Below are positions 9,243-17,450 of a DNA stretch of 53,649 nt, piece after piece. The stretch is from Roseburia sp. GTDB taxonomy: Bacteria; Bacillota; Clostridia; Lachnospirales; Lachnospiraceae. The DNA lies in contig JAMPFA010000002.1 of NCBI GenBank assembly GCA_023664725.1, forward strand, positions 65,288-118,936, read 5' to 3'. The position numbers and the translations under genes are program-made. The notes under the pieces were generated by a model that saw nothing but the letters and a program-made list of their open reading frames with translations, ran no database searches and was not told the DNA's origin. Every line of letters starts with the position of its first letter. Position 1 is the first letter of the stretch.

Positions 9243-9971
9243 ATGAAAACATTTTCCATAACGGATATAGGCTTGCGCCGGAGTATGAATCAGGATGCCA
9301 TGTTTACATCTGAGATTCCGGTGGGAAATCTGCCCAATCTTTTTCTCGTGGCGGATGGAATGGGCGGCCATAATGCAGGAGAATATGCTTCCAGCCATGC
9401 TGTGGAGACTATTGTTGCTGTGGCAAGACAGTCAGGAGAGACAGAGATTGCCCGAATCCTAAACGAGGCCATTGAAAAGGCGAACCAGGCGCTGCTCAAA
9501 AAGGCAGAGGAAGATGCGTCCATGAGGGGCATGGGCACTACCATCGTCGCTGCCGTGATCGTGGATGACAGGCTTTTTGTGGCAAACGTGGGAGACAGCA
9601 GGTTATACATTGTAAATCAGGAAATGAGACAGATTACCAGAGACCATTCCCTTGTGGAGGAAATGGTGCGGCTTGGGGGGATCGACAAAGAGACTGCCAG
9701 GGAACACCCGGACAAAAATATCATTACCAGAGCGGTAGGTGCTGAAAGCCGGATTGAGATTGACTTTTTTGAGGCCGGCTTAAAGGGAGAAGATACAGTT
9801 TTGCTGTGCTCTGACGGGCTGACAAATATGATTGAGGATGAGGATATCCGAAGGATCATGAAGAGCCAGCGGGATATTGCGGAACAGGCGGAAAAATTAG
9901 TGGAGACAGCCAATGCCAACGGCGGAAAAGACAATATTACGGTTGTTGTGATTGAACCATTTCAGAATTAG
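9243..9971 (+). CDS. prpC: Serine/threonine protein phosphatase PrpC (PP2C type, Stp)
   Basis: This 242-residue PPM/PP2C phosphatase is the partner of the kinase encoded next. The metal-binding motifs are in order: RSMNQDA near residues 13-19, VADGMGGHNAGE near 36-47, RGMGTT, GDSRLY, and SDGLTNM plus GGKDNIT near the C-terminus. A longer frame starts at 9192 inside rlmN; the ATG at 9243 gives the usual MKTFSITDIGLRR start and I prefer it. PrpC and PrkC control each other's phosphorylation state and cell-wall and translation targets in other Firmicutes. Confidence 0.94.
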   Translation: MKTFSITDIGLRRSMNQDAMFTSEIPVGNLPNLFLVADGMGGHNAGEYASSHAVETIVAVARQSGETEIARILNEAIEKANQALLKKAEEDASMRGMGTTIVAAVIVDDRLFVANVGDSRLYIVNQEMRQITRDHSLVEEMVRLGGIDKETAREHPDKNIITRAVGAESRIEIDFFEAGLKGEDTVLLCSDGLTNMIEDEDIRRIMKSQRDIAEQAEKLVETANANGGKDNITVVVIEPFQN

Positions 9972-10034
9972 GAGCAAAATAAAAGGTATTTGAAGCTACA
10001 AATGCAACAGTTTTGCAGAAAGACAGGTGAAAAT

Positions 10035-12095
10035 ATGTTGACAGCGGGAATGTTTGTATCAGATCGCTATGAAATTATAGAAAAAATCGGCGCAGGAGGA
10101 ATGTCCGATGTATTTAAGGCAAGGGACCATATCTTAGGGCGCAATGTGGCAATTAAAGTCTTGAAGCAGGAATTTGCCGCAGATGTGAACTTTGTGGCGA
10201 AATTCCGCACGGAGGCTCAGTCCGCAGCGGGATTAGAGCATCCCAACATTGTAAATATCTACGATGTGGGCAGTGAGGAAGGCATTCACTTTATCGTTAT
10301 GGAGTATGTGGAAGGCGTTACCTTAAAAACTTATATCGAGAAAAAAGTCCAGCTCACCTACAAGGAAGCCGTCAGCATTGCCATTCAGGTGGGACGGGGA
10401 ATAGAGGCGGCACATGCAAAGAATATTATCCACAGGGATATTAAGCCTCAGAATATACTGATCTCAACAGAGGGGAAGGCCAAGGTTACAGACTTTGGGA
10501 TCGCAAGGGCAGTATCCAGCAACACCATAAGCGCAGACGTGATGGGTTCCGTGCATTACTCTTCCCCGGAGCAGGCGAGAAACGGTTTTGTGGACGGAAA
10601 GAGTGATATTTATTCTCTGGGTATCGTGATGTACGAGATGGTGACAGGCCGTGTGCCCTTTGACGGTGACACTACGGTAGCTGTTGCGATCCAGCACCTG
10701 CAGGAGGAGATGGTGCCACCCAGCAACTATGCGCCCAACCTTCCGGTGAGTTTAGAAAAGATTATCTTAAAATGTACTCAGAAGAGTCCAGACAGGCGTT
10801 ACGACAACATCAGTGACCTTTTGGTGGATCTGAAAAAAGTATTGATAAGTCCCAATGACGATTTTGTGGCAATGGGGACGGAGAACAGCCAGGACAAGAC
10901 AAGGATCGTAAGCCAGCAGGAGGTAAACCAGATCAAACAGGCAGGGCCCGCAAAGCCACAGAGGCAGAATCATGCGCCAAAGCGGGAGGAGATAGAGGAA
11001 GATTACGAGGATGAGGAAGACGAGGATGAGGAGGACGACGGTTTCTTAAACCCCAGGATGGAGAAGGCAGTAACTATAGGCGGAATCGTGGCGGGCCTTA
11101 TCATCGTGGCAATTTTGATCTACTTCTTCGGCCATATGGCAGGACTTTTCGGGGGAGGATCTAAAGAATCCAAGAAAGACAGTACAGAAAGAGACATTAT
11201 CACCACAGAGCAAACAGATAAAGAACAGGTGACAATGATATCTGTTCTGGGCAAGACATTTGACGAGGCAAAAGCAGAGTTATATGAGATCGGCCTTGGC
11301 ATCCGTGAGGCGGGAACCCAGGCCAGTGAGGAATACCCGGAAGGGCAGATTGTTTCCCAGGATATCGAAGAGGGGAAAGAAGTGCCGAAAAACAGTACGG
11401 TATACGTGTATATCAGCAGTGGCGCCGGCAGCATCAGCGTATCTTCCGTAGTGGGCATCAGCGAGGCCGATGCGAGAAACACCCTGACTGCACAGGGATT
11501 TATCGTGAACACCAGCCAGTCAAGCAGTGATACGGTGGAGGAGGGAAAAGTTATCTCTCAGAACCCTATAGCCGGAGCTTCCGCCAAAAAGGGAGATACA
11601 GTCACTCTTGTGATCAGCAGCGGCAGGGAAGTGAAAAAAGTAATCGTTCCAAATGTGGTCAACTATACCCAGCAGGATGCGGTAAACACCCTGACAAACG
11701 CAGGGCTTATCGTTACCAGCACCTCCACAGATTACAGTGACAATATACCGGAAGGGAATGTGATCAGTCAGAGCATAGCAAAAGATCAGAGTGTGGATGA
11801 GGGAACAAACATCAGCCTTGTGATCAGCCTTGGGTCGAGAGTGACGAAATATTACTGCAATGCAAAAATTACGGCTCCCGACAGTTCAGAGGTAAGGTCA
11901 GCGGACATTACCCTGCGGGACGCAAGCGGCCAGGTACTCCAGATTTGGTCGGGAATTGATATCAGCAAATTCCCTTATAACATTTCTGTTTCTGACATTG
12001 AAAGCTCCGACAGTGGGACACTTGACATTACCTGGCATCTCTCTGACGGTACAGCCAAAGAGCAGCATGAGAATGTTACGTTTACGAAACAGTAG
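10035..12095 (+). CDS. prkC: Serine/threonine protein kinase PrkC with PASTA domains
   Basis: This 686-residue membrane kinase senses peptidoglycan in relatives. The kinase domain (about 10-275) has the glycine loop KIGAGGMSDVF, catalytic HRDIKPQN near 132-139 and DFG (VTDFGIA). A very acidic juxtamembrane stretch (about 317-336, almost all Glu and Asp) precedes one membrane segment at about 345-368. Outside the cell there are three PASTA repeats (about 398-465, 467-533, 535-603), then an extra C-terminal beta-rich domain of about 80 residues. The frame extends up to a TTG at 9990; the ATG at 10035 follows AGGTGA and gives the normal MLTAGMFVSDRYEI start. It is downstream of its phosphatase and upstream of rsgA, the standard Firmicute order. 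Confidence 0.95.
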   Translation: MLTAGMFVSDRYEIIEKIGAGGMSDVFKARDHILGRNVAIKVLKQEFAADVNFVAKFRTEAQSAAGLEHPNIVNIYDVGSEEGIHFIVMEYVEGVTLKTYIEKKVQLTYKEAVSIAIQVGRGIEAAHAKNIIHRDIKPQNILISTEGKAKVTDFGIARAVSSNTISADVMGSVHYSSPEQARNGFVDGKSDIYSLGIVMYEMVTGRVPFDGDTTVAVAIQHLQEEMVPPSNYAPNLPVSLEKIILKCTQKSPDRRYDNISDLLVDLKKVLISPNDDFVAMGTENSQDKTRIVSQQEVNQIKQAGPAKPQRQNHAPKREEIEEDYEDEEDEDEEDDGFLNPRMEKAVTIGGIVAGLIIVAILIYFFGHMAGLFGGGSKESKKDSTERDIITTEQTDKEQVTMISVLGKTFDEAKAELYEIGLGIREAGTQASEEYPEGQIVSQDIEEGKEVPKNSTVYVYISSGAGSISVSSVVGISEADARNTLTAQGFIVNTSQSSSDTVEEGKVISQNPIAGASAKKGDTVTLVISSGREVKKVIVPNVVNYTQQDAVNTLTNAGLIVTSTSTDYSDNIPEGNVISQSIAKDQSVDEGTNISLVISLGSRVTKYYCNAKITAPDSSEVRSADITLRDASGQVLQIWSGIDISKFPYNISVSDIESSDSGTLDITWHLSDGTAKEQHENVTFTKQ

Positions 12096-12103
12096 GGAAG
12101 TGT

Positions 12104-12982
12104 ATGAAGGGTAAAATCGTAAAAGGAATTGCCGGATTCTATTACGTTCATGTGACACCTTCCGGGATTTATGAGTGCAAGGCGAAAGGAATTTTTCGCA
12201 AGGATAAAAAAAAGCCTCTGGTGGGGGATGATGTGGAGCTTGACATCTTGGATGAAGAGGAGATGGAGGGCAATATCACAGAAATCCTCCCCAGGAAAAA
12301 TGAGCTGATCCGCCCGGCGGTGGCCAATGTAGACCAGGCGCTTTTGGTATTTGCGGCGGAAAAGCCGGATCCAAATTATAATCTTTTGGACCGTTTTCTG
12401 GTGATGATGGCTTATCAGCAGGTTCCTGTGACCATATGTTTTAATAAGTGCGATTACATCACTGAAAAAAAGGCAAAAGAGATTGCATCTGATTATGGGA
12501 AATGCGGCTCCAGGGTCATGTTTATCAGTGTGAAAGAGGAGAGGGGCTTAAGAGAACTCGCCCTGCTCTTAGAGGGAAAGACAAGTGTGCTGGCAGGGCC
12601 CTCCGGGGTGGGAAAATCTTCCATTGTAAACTATGTGCAGCCCTTAGCCGCCATGGAGACGGGAAGCGTCAGCGAGAAGATTGGCAGAGGAAAAAATACT
12701 ACCAGACACTCGGAGCTGATATATGTAAAAGAGGATACTTATATTATGGATACGCCGGGGTTTAGTTCCCTGGATATTCCGGGATTTAAAGAAAATGATC
12801 TCTGGCGATATTATCCTGAGTTTGTGCCATTGGAGCCAGAATGTCGGTTTCATGGATGCAGTCATATCAAAGAACCAGACTGCGGCGTGAAACATGCATT
12901 GGAGAAAGGGCAGATTCCCAAAGTGCGCTACGAAAATTATGTGACACTGTATCAGGAGTTAAAGCAGATAAAACGGTATTAG
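12104..12982 (+). CDS. rsgA: Ribosome small-subunit GTPase RsgA
   Basis: This 292-residue GTPase checks late 30S ribosome assembly. It has the family's circular permutation: an N-terminal OB fold, then the G4 motif NKCD (near 113) before the P-loop GPSGVGKSS (near 164) and the G3 motif DTPGF (near 215). The C-terminal zinc-binding region has Cys and His in CRFHGCSH...DCGVKHAL (about 245-265). It starts 8 bases after the kinase stop. RsgA homologues are known substrates of PrkC-type kinases, which fits the gene order. Confidence 0.95.
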   Translation: MKGKIVKGIAGFYYVHVTPSGIYECKAKGIFRKDKKKPLVGDDVELDILDEEEMEGNITEILPRKNELIRPAVANVDQALLVFAAEKPDPNYNLLDRFLVMMAYQQVPVTICFNKCDYITEKKAKEIASDYGKCGSRVMFISVKEERGLRELALLLEGKTSVLAGPSGVGKSSIVNYVQPLAAMETGSVSEKIGRGKNTTRHSELIYVKEDTYIMDTPGFSSLDIPGFKENDLWRYYPEFVPLEPECRFHGCSHIKEPDCGVKHALEKGQIPKVRYENYVTLYQELKQIKRY

Positions 12983-13004
12983 TATTGAAAAAGGGGGTTT
13001 TTCC

Positions 13005-13658
13005 ATGAATTGTTTGTCACCATCGCTTTTAGCGGCAGATTTTTCAAGGCTTGGGCAGCAGGTATCTCTCATCGACCAGGCGGGAGCGCAGTATGTCCAC
13101 ATTGATGTGATGGATGGGATGTTTGTACCCAGCATTTCCATGGGACTTCCGGTGATCAAATCCATCCGTCCGGTAAGCGACAGGATTTTTGATGTGCATT
13201 TAATGGTGCAGGACCCGGAGAGGTGCATTGACGACTATGTGGAGGCAGGGGCAGATCTGATCACTGTCCATGCGGAGGCATGCCGTCATCTGGACAGAAC
13301 CATTCGGATGATTAAGGAGCAGGATATTATCGCAGGGGTTGCGCTGAATCCTTCCACACCTTTAAGTGCAATAGAGTACCTTCTGCCAGAGGTGGATATG
13401 GTACTGGTCATGACGGTGAATCCGGGTTATGGCGGACAGGCGCTGATTCCCTATACCCTGGACAAGATCAGGGATTTAAAAAACATGATTGATCAGCGGG
13501 GATTAAAGACTGACATTGAGGTGGACGGCGGGATTACCATAAAGAACCTGGGAACGGTAATGGACGCAGGGGCAAATATTATTGTCTCCGGCAGTTCTGT
13601 GTTTCAGGGGGATGTGGAAGAAAACGTGAAACAATTTTTGGATTTTATGGCGGAGTAA
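13005..13658 (+). CDS. rpe: Ribulose-phosphate 3-epimerase
   Basis: This 217-residue TIM-barrel enzyme interconverts ribulose 5-phosphate and xylulose 5-phosphate in the pentose phosphate pathway. Motifs are LSPSLLAADF-like residues at the start, the metal and catalytic residues in HIDVMDGMFVP (about 33-43) and HLMV (about 65), and the phosphate-binding VDGGI (about 172-176). The ribosome binding site AAGGGGG precedes the ATG. It is the usual gene between rsgA and thiN in Firmicutes. Confidence 0.95.
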   Translation: MNCLSPSLLAADFSRLGQQVSLIDQAGAQYVHIDVMDGMFVPSISMGLPVIKSIRPVSDRIFDVHLMVQDPERCIDDYVEAGADLITVHAEACRHLDRTIRMIKEQDIIAGVALNPSTPLSAIEYLLPEVDMVLVMTVNPGYGGQALIPYTLDKIRDLKNMIDQRGLKTDIEVDGGITIKNLGTVMDAGANIIVSGSSVFQGDVEENVKQFLDFMAE

Positions 13659-13661
13659 GAG

Positions 13662-14315
13662 ATGAAACAGGCAGTGATCGTGACAGGGGGAACTATGGAT
13701 CTTAAGTTTGCCCTGTCTTATATTCATGAGCAAAAACCGGATATTTTAGGGGCAGTGGATTCCGGCATGGAATTTTTTTTCAAGGCGGGACAAAAGCCCC
13801 ATGTCATCGTAGGGGATTTTGACTCGGTAAAACAGGATACCCTTGCCTTTTTCAAAGGGCAGCAGAGAATTGACTGGGTGGAACTTGTGCCAGAGAAGGA
13901 CGATACGGATACGGAGGCGGCCATCCGTGAGATGATACGCCGGGAATGTGAAAAAATCCACATCCTTGGGGCCACAGGAAGCCGATTAGACCATGTACTC
14001 TCTAATATTGGACTACTTGGAATCGGACTGTCAGAGGGAATTGAGATTCTTATGGTAGATCCTAGTAACAGGATTCGCATGACAGACAAAGGGATTTCCA
14101 TCAGAAGAGAAGAGCAGTTCGGAGATTATGTGTCCCTTTTGCCTTTTACCCCGAAAGTTACAGGGCTTACGTTAAAGGGCATGAAATATCCGCTTTTGGA
14201 CTATGAGTACGCTTGCTTTTCCTCTCTTGGGATCAGCAATGAGATTGTGGAGGATGAGGCGGAGATTTCTTTTACGGAGGGAGTTCTTTTGGTGATTGAA
14301 TCCAGGGATAGATAA
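13662..14315 (+). CDS. thiN: Thiamine pyrophosphokinase
   Basis: This 217-residue enzyme makes thiamine diphosphate, the cofactor of transketolase, from thiamine and ATP. The ATP and metal-binding segments VGDFDS (about 47-52) and KDDTDTEAA (about 77-85) and the thiamine-domain GATGSRLDH motif are all visible. It begins 3 bases after the rpe stop. It is the last gene of the operon and is followed directly by a strong terminator. No TPP riboswitch is present, which is expected because the gene is read from the murE promoter. Confidence 0.93.
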   Translation: MKQAVIVTGGTMDLKFALSYIHEQKPDILGAVDSGMEFFFKAGQKPHVIVGDFDSVKQDTLAFFKGQQRIDWVELVPEKDDTDTEAAIREMIRRECEKIHILGATGSRLDHVLSNIGLLGIGLSEGIEILMVDPSNRIRMTDKGISIRREEQFGDYVSLLPFTPKVTGLTLKGMKYPLLDYEYACFSSLGISNEIVEDEAEISFTEGVLLVIESRDR

Positions 14316-14338
14316 GACAAACTTATGTGAGATCAGAT

Positions 14339-14370
14339 AAAAGCTGTGGTAACGGCCGCAGCTTTTTTTT
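14339..14370 (+). terminator. Rho-independent terminator of the murE-thiN operon
   Basis: AAAGCTGTGG and CCGCAGCTT form a stem with one G-U pair and a six-base loop TAACGG, followed by a run of eight T. It begins 24 bases after the thiN stop codon and closes the 13-kb operon. Confidence 0.9.
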
Positions 14371-14382
14371 ATGCGATTGATC

Positions 14383-14399
14383 TATAGCCTAAGGCTATA
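14383..14399. promoter_or_regulatory. Perfect 17-bp palindrome, possible LysR-type operator
   Basis: TATAGCC and GGCTATA flank TAA without mismatch. The T-N11-A shape and the place 100 bases before a LysR-family gene are what is expected of an autoregulatory LysR-type operator. Known: LysR regulators bind such dyads. Inferred: that this one is bound by the adjacent regulator, which is itself damaged. Confidence 0.5.
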
Positions 14400-14501
14400 A
14401 CCCGTAAAAGAAAAAAAGCAGTATACAAATCATTTGCTATCTGTTATAGTAAAAAGACAAAAACATACTATATCAATAGGATAAATGGGAGATAATAAGA
14501 G

Positions 14502-15080
14502 ACGACACTGGTGCAGTTAAAATATGCAATCACTGTGGCAGGGCAGCATTCACTGAACGATGCCGCCAAAATGCTTTTCATATCACAGCCAAGCCTCTCT
14601 GCTGCAATCCGTTTCCTGGAAAAAGAAATCGGCTTTGACATTTTTATCCGGCCAAAAAACGGGATTACTGTAACTGCAAAGGGGGCAGAGTTTATTGGAT
14701 ACGCCAAGTCAGTAATGGAGCAGTATGAGCTTTTGGATGCAAAATACATCTCCCACACAGAGGCAAAAAAGACTTTCAGCGTTTCCATGCAGCGCTATAC
14801 CTTTGCGGAGGAAGTCTTAAGCACCTACCAGTACAAAAGGTTTATCCGGGCAAATGACAGAGCCACACTTTTGAACCTTATGGTGGGATTAAACGGTTTT
14901 ACCCTCTGTTCCGGCATCATATGCGAGGAATTATACGGGGAGGAGTACTGTGCCGTGAAATTAAAGTCTGAAGAGAAGATGACTATCAGGTACATTTCAA
15001 GGAAGGATGCCCCCATCAGCCCTTTCGGGCAGAAGTATTTGGAGGAAATCGCAAAGTTCAAAGAGAAAACACTGGAATAA
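14502..15080 (+). pseudogene. LysR-family transcriptional regulator with internal deletion and doubtful start
   Basis: The N-terminal winged helix is intact (VQLKYAITVAGQHSL then SQPSLSAAIRFLEKE). About 96 codons after the GTG at 14511 the sequence jumps: YTFAEEVLST joins the start of the effector domain (FSVSMQ) to its last third (DRATLLNLMVGLNGFTLCSG). The total is about 190 residues where the family has about 300. The frame is kept, so a shortened protein could be made, but most of the ligand-binding domain is gone. The natural start may also be lost: GGGAG at 14487-14491 is placed for a start at 14502, where the codon is ACG; the next possible starts are CTG 14508 and GTG 14511. It precedes a truncated Cys/Met PLP enzyme, probably its former target. 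Confidence 0.7.
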
Positions 15081-15127
15081 AAGCCGAAAGCAATAGATCA
15101 GAAAGAGAGAACAAGAGGACAGAGATT

Positions 15128-15652
15128 ATGGCAAGGAGTATCGAGACGAGATGTCTGCATTTGGAGGAGGAAGAGGGAGAAAGCAGCCATTACGGGGCAA
15201 TCAGCTACCCCATTTATCAGACGGCAACTTATGTCCATCCGGGAGTGGGTATGAGCGCGGGATTTGACTACAGCAGGCTTCAAAATCCCACAAGGGAAAA
15301 TTTGGAGAAAGTGGTGGCGTCCCTGGAGAGAGGAATTGATGCACTGGCATTTTCCACAGGAATGGCGGAAATCTCTCTGTTGATGGAGCTGTTTTCCCCG
15401 GGGGACCACATTATTGCAGATGCGGATCTATATGGCGGGAGCATCCGTCTTTTTACCAATGTGTCGGCAAAAAATGGCATTGTCTTTTCCAGTATCGACT
15501 GCTGTAGGGAGGATGTGGAGAGATGCATCAGGGAAAATACAAAAGCCATCTACATTGAGACTCCCACAAATCCCATGATGAATGTGACGGATATAAAAGC
15601 CCTGTCAAAGATTGCAAAAAGCCATGGAATCCTTTTGATTGTGGACAATACT
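15128..15652 (+). pseudogene. Cystathionine gamma-synthase/lyase-type PLP enzyme, C-terminally truncated
   Basis: The first 175 codons are a good Cys/Met-metabolism PLP enzyme: SSHYGAISYPIYQTATY, the substrate loop around YSRLQNPTRE, FSTGMAEIS, and IETPTNPMM. The gene stops matching exactly after IVDNT, which normally leads on to the strand ending in the PLP-binding lysine (SxTKY). That lysine and the whole C-terminal half are missing, so it cannot be active. The foreign sequence from 15653 is a hairpin-rich repeat that keeps an open frame to 15811. No remaining part of the gene is found beyond it. Whether it was a gamma-synthase, gamma-lyase or methionine gamma-lyase cannot be told from this half. 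Confidence 0.85.
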
Positions 15653-15830
15653 GATTTTCCATTTGCTGCGTTGGTCTGCACTCCGTTTCGGTCTGTGCTA
15701 AACGTGTGCCACTGGCACACAGCACCGTCAATCGACGTAGCCACCGCTACGCCTCATTCCTCCGCCTTGCATATGGAACAATTATCCTGCGTCAATGTAT
15801 CAGAAACTTAATATTCGTTGTACTAGTGAC
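15653..15830. repeat. Hairpin-rich repeat unit, copy 1 (disrupts the PLP-enzyme gene)
   Basis: The segment holds two perfect small hairpins: GTGTGCC-ACT-GGCACAC (15704-15720) and CGTAGC-CACC-GCTACG (15736-15751). It ends in ACTTAATATTCGTTGTACTAG (15808-15828). The second hairpin and the end sequence recur in reverse orientation at 35229-35318 with similar spacing. The sequence between them is diverged, apart from a shared CTTGCATATG and CTGCGT. No transposase is inside it. It looks like the non-coding end of an insertion element or a miniature element; the foreign sequence starts at the base where the PLP-enzyme gene is cut. Confidence 0.6.
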
Positions 15831-16014
15831 GAACAGGGAAGATCTCAGAGAAAAATTGTGGATGATAAAATTTGCAGAGAGCCTGGAAGTGGCGTTCTTG
15901 GCATAAAAAAGCGTTGGGAGGGTAAAATCAAAATTTATTACTATATAGATTAATAAAAGAATTTGTGATAAGATAAAGATGAAAACAGGAAGACAGGAGG
16001 ATACTGTAAGATAA

Positions 16015-16995
16015 ATGGAAATTGAGAATACACTTGCGAAAAACATTACTGCCGCCGGTGATTATGCTGCTTATGACACAGCATGTAAAAGGTTATTGGC
16101 AAACAAAGTAGTCCTCGCATGGATTATGAAGAGCTGCCTGGAGGAATATAGGGATTTTAGTGTGGATGAGATTGTGGAGAAATATATCGAGGGCGAGCCA
16201 CAGATAGCGAAAACAGCAGTAAATCTTGATGAGGAGACAGAAAATGACGGTGAGCAGATAAGAGGTGCAAAAACTGAGGATAGCACGATAAAAGAGGGAA
16301 CCATCACCTATGATATCCGTTTTTATGCCACTGCTCCCAAATCCGGGGAGATGGTAAGCCTGATCATTAATATAGAGGCACAAAATGACTTTTATCCGGG
16401 ATATCCGATTATCAAGCGTGGGATTTATTATTGCAGCCGGATGATTTCATCACAGTATGGAGTGGAATTTGTAAACAGTCATTACGAGAAGATAAAAAAG
16501 GTCTATTCTATCTGGGTATGCGCAAATCCGTCGGAGTTCCGTGAAAATACCATTGCCCGGTATGTGGTCCGGGAGGAAAACCTAGTTGGAGAAGCGGCTG
16601 AAAAAAAAGAAAATTATGACTTGCTTACAGCTGTTATCATCTGCCTTGGACATTCAGGGGATAAAAAATATTCAGGCATATTAAAGCTGTTGGAGGTATT
16701 GCTTTCCTCTGAGAAAAATCCAACGGAAAAGAAAAAAATCCTGTATGATGATTTTGATATTAAAATGACAAAGGAATTGGAAAGTGAGGTGTCAGAAATG
16801 TGTAATTTAAGCAGAGGCATAGAAGAAAGAGGTATAGAAAAAGGTATAGAAAAAGGTATTAGAGAAGGAGTCCTGGCATCTATTCAAAATCTGATGGAGA
16901 GCATGGGTTGGTCTGTAGAACAGGCAATGAAAGCCTTAAAGATACCGGAAACAGAACAGTCAATATATACGGACAATTTAAGGAAAATGAAGTAG
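16015..16995 (+). CDS. Rpn-family recombination-promoting nuclease (PD-(D/E)XK transposase-like)
   Basis: This 326-residue protein belongs to the Rpn / PD-(D/E)XK nuclease-family transposase group. The conserved nuclease core is seen as a D in TYDIRF, then LIINIEAQND with the E-x-Q pair, near residues 95-130. The C-terminus has the family's typical tandem repeat RGIEERGIEKGIEKGI followed by a short helical tail. E. coli Rpn proteins are DNA endonucleases that raise recombination; some act as toxins or in phage defence. The gene appears intact and starts at an ATG six bases after GGAGG-like AGGAGG. Its last bases overlap a transposase relic on the other strand. Confidence 0.8.
   Translation: MEIENTLAKNITAAGDYAAYDTACKRLLANKVVLAWIMKSCLEEYRDFSVDEIVEKYIEGEPQIAKTAVNLDEETENDGEQIRGAKTEDSTIKEGTITYDIRFYATAPKSGEMVSLIINIEAQNDFYPGYPIIKRGIYYCSRMISSQYGVEFVNSHYEKIKKVYSIWVCANPSEFRENTIARYVVREENLVGEAAEKKENYDLLTAVIICLGHSGDKKYSGILKLLEVLLSSEKNPTEKKKILYDDFDIKMTKELESEVSEMCNLSRGIEERGIEKGIEKGIREGVLASIQNLMESMGWSVEQAMKALKIPETEQSIYTDNLRKMK
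16831..16866 (+). repeat. 12-bp tandem repeat in the Rpn gene
   Basis: Two identical units GGTATAGAAAAA and one variant GGTATTAGAGAA lie in tandem and code for GIEK, GIEK and GIRE. A diverged unit lies just upstream. A 12-base unit keeps the frame whatever the copy number, so length changes would alter the helical tail without killing the gene. Confidence 0.7.
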
Positions 16996-17450
16996 GTAAA
17001 TGACATTTAGTACATTGTCCAAATAAAGCGTTGAGGGGATGCCATAGGTGGCAACAGCATCAAGGAAGACCTTCTGGAAATTGGCACCGTTATCCTGATA
17101 AAAGAACCTGCCGCCTACGATCAGGCGGGATTTATCATCCAGGATCATAATGCGGTAAGTCTGGTGCGCCACGCCGCCCTCACAGATACGGGGGCCGTGG
17201 AGGGTGTCGGCCTGATACATGCCGGTGGCAGAGAGTTTTGGGTATTTTTCCCTCAGTTCATAGATCTTTGCTATGGCATCTGCATCCAGCCTGCGGCTGT
17301 GCCCCTTGTCAGCCCGCTGTTTTGGTATAAGTGCATCGAAACCCCCTGCGGTAATCGGACTCCCAGCAGGAAAAAGCCCCCGGAGAGCAGCTGACTTCCC
17401 GTCCGTCTGGCAGCCATGGCAATGTCGTTATTGTTTTGTTTCTTATTCAT
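16978..17450 (-). pseudogene. DDE (rve-type) transposase relic with frameshift and deletions
   Basis: The minus strand starts at an ATG at 17450 with a GGAGA site (MNKKQNN-DIAMAARR). It changes frame and continues as ALIPKQRADKGHSRRLDADAIAK, then KLSATGMYQADTLHGP, and ends after YGIPSTLYLDN. These are pieces of an integrase-core transposase: the helix-turn-helix part, the first catalytic Asp in YQAD and the start of the rve core. The piece that should lie between GMYQ of the DNA-binding part and GMYQAD of the catalytic core is missing, as is everything after the second Asp. It is dead by at least one frameshift and three deletions. Ends of the element were not found. Confidence 0.7.

Noticed and set aside
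13600-13662. TPP riboswitch before thiN
   Set aside because: There are only 3 bases between rpe and thiN; no room and no THI-box sequence.
15528-15744. Minus-strand open frames over the hairpin repeat
   Set aside because: They run from the repeat into the antisense of the PLP-enzyme gene, so they cannot be one ancestral protein. The repeat part may be read as a short peptide in other copies, but I see no support for coding.
16825-16870. Short tandem repeats considered as a CRISPR
   Set aside because: The units are 12 bases with no spacers and are in frame inside a protein gene. No CRISPR array or cas gene is seen anywhere in the window.
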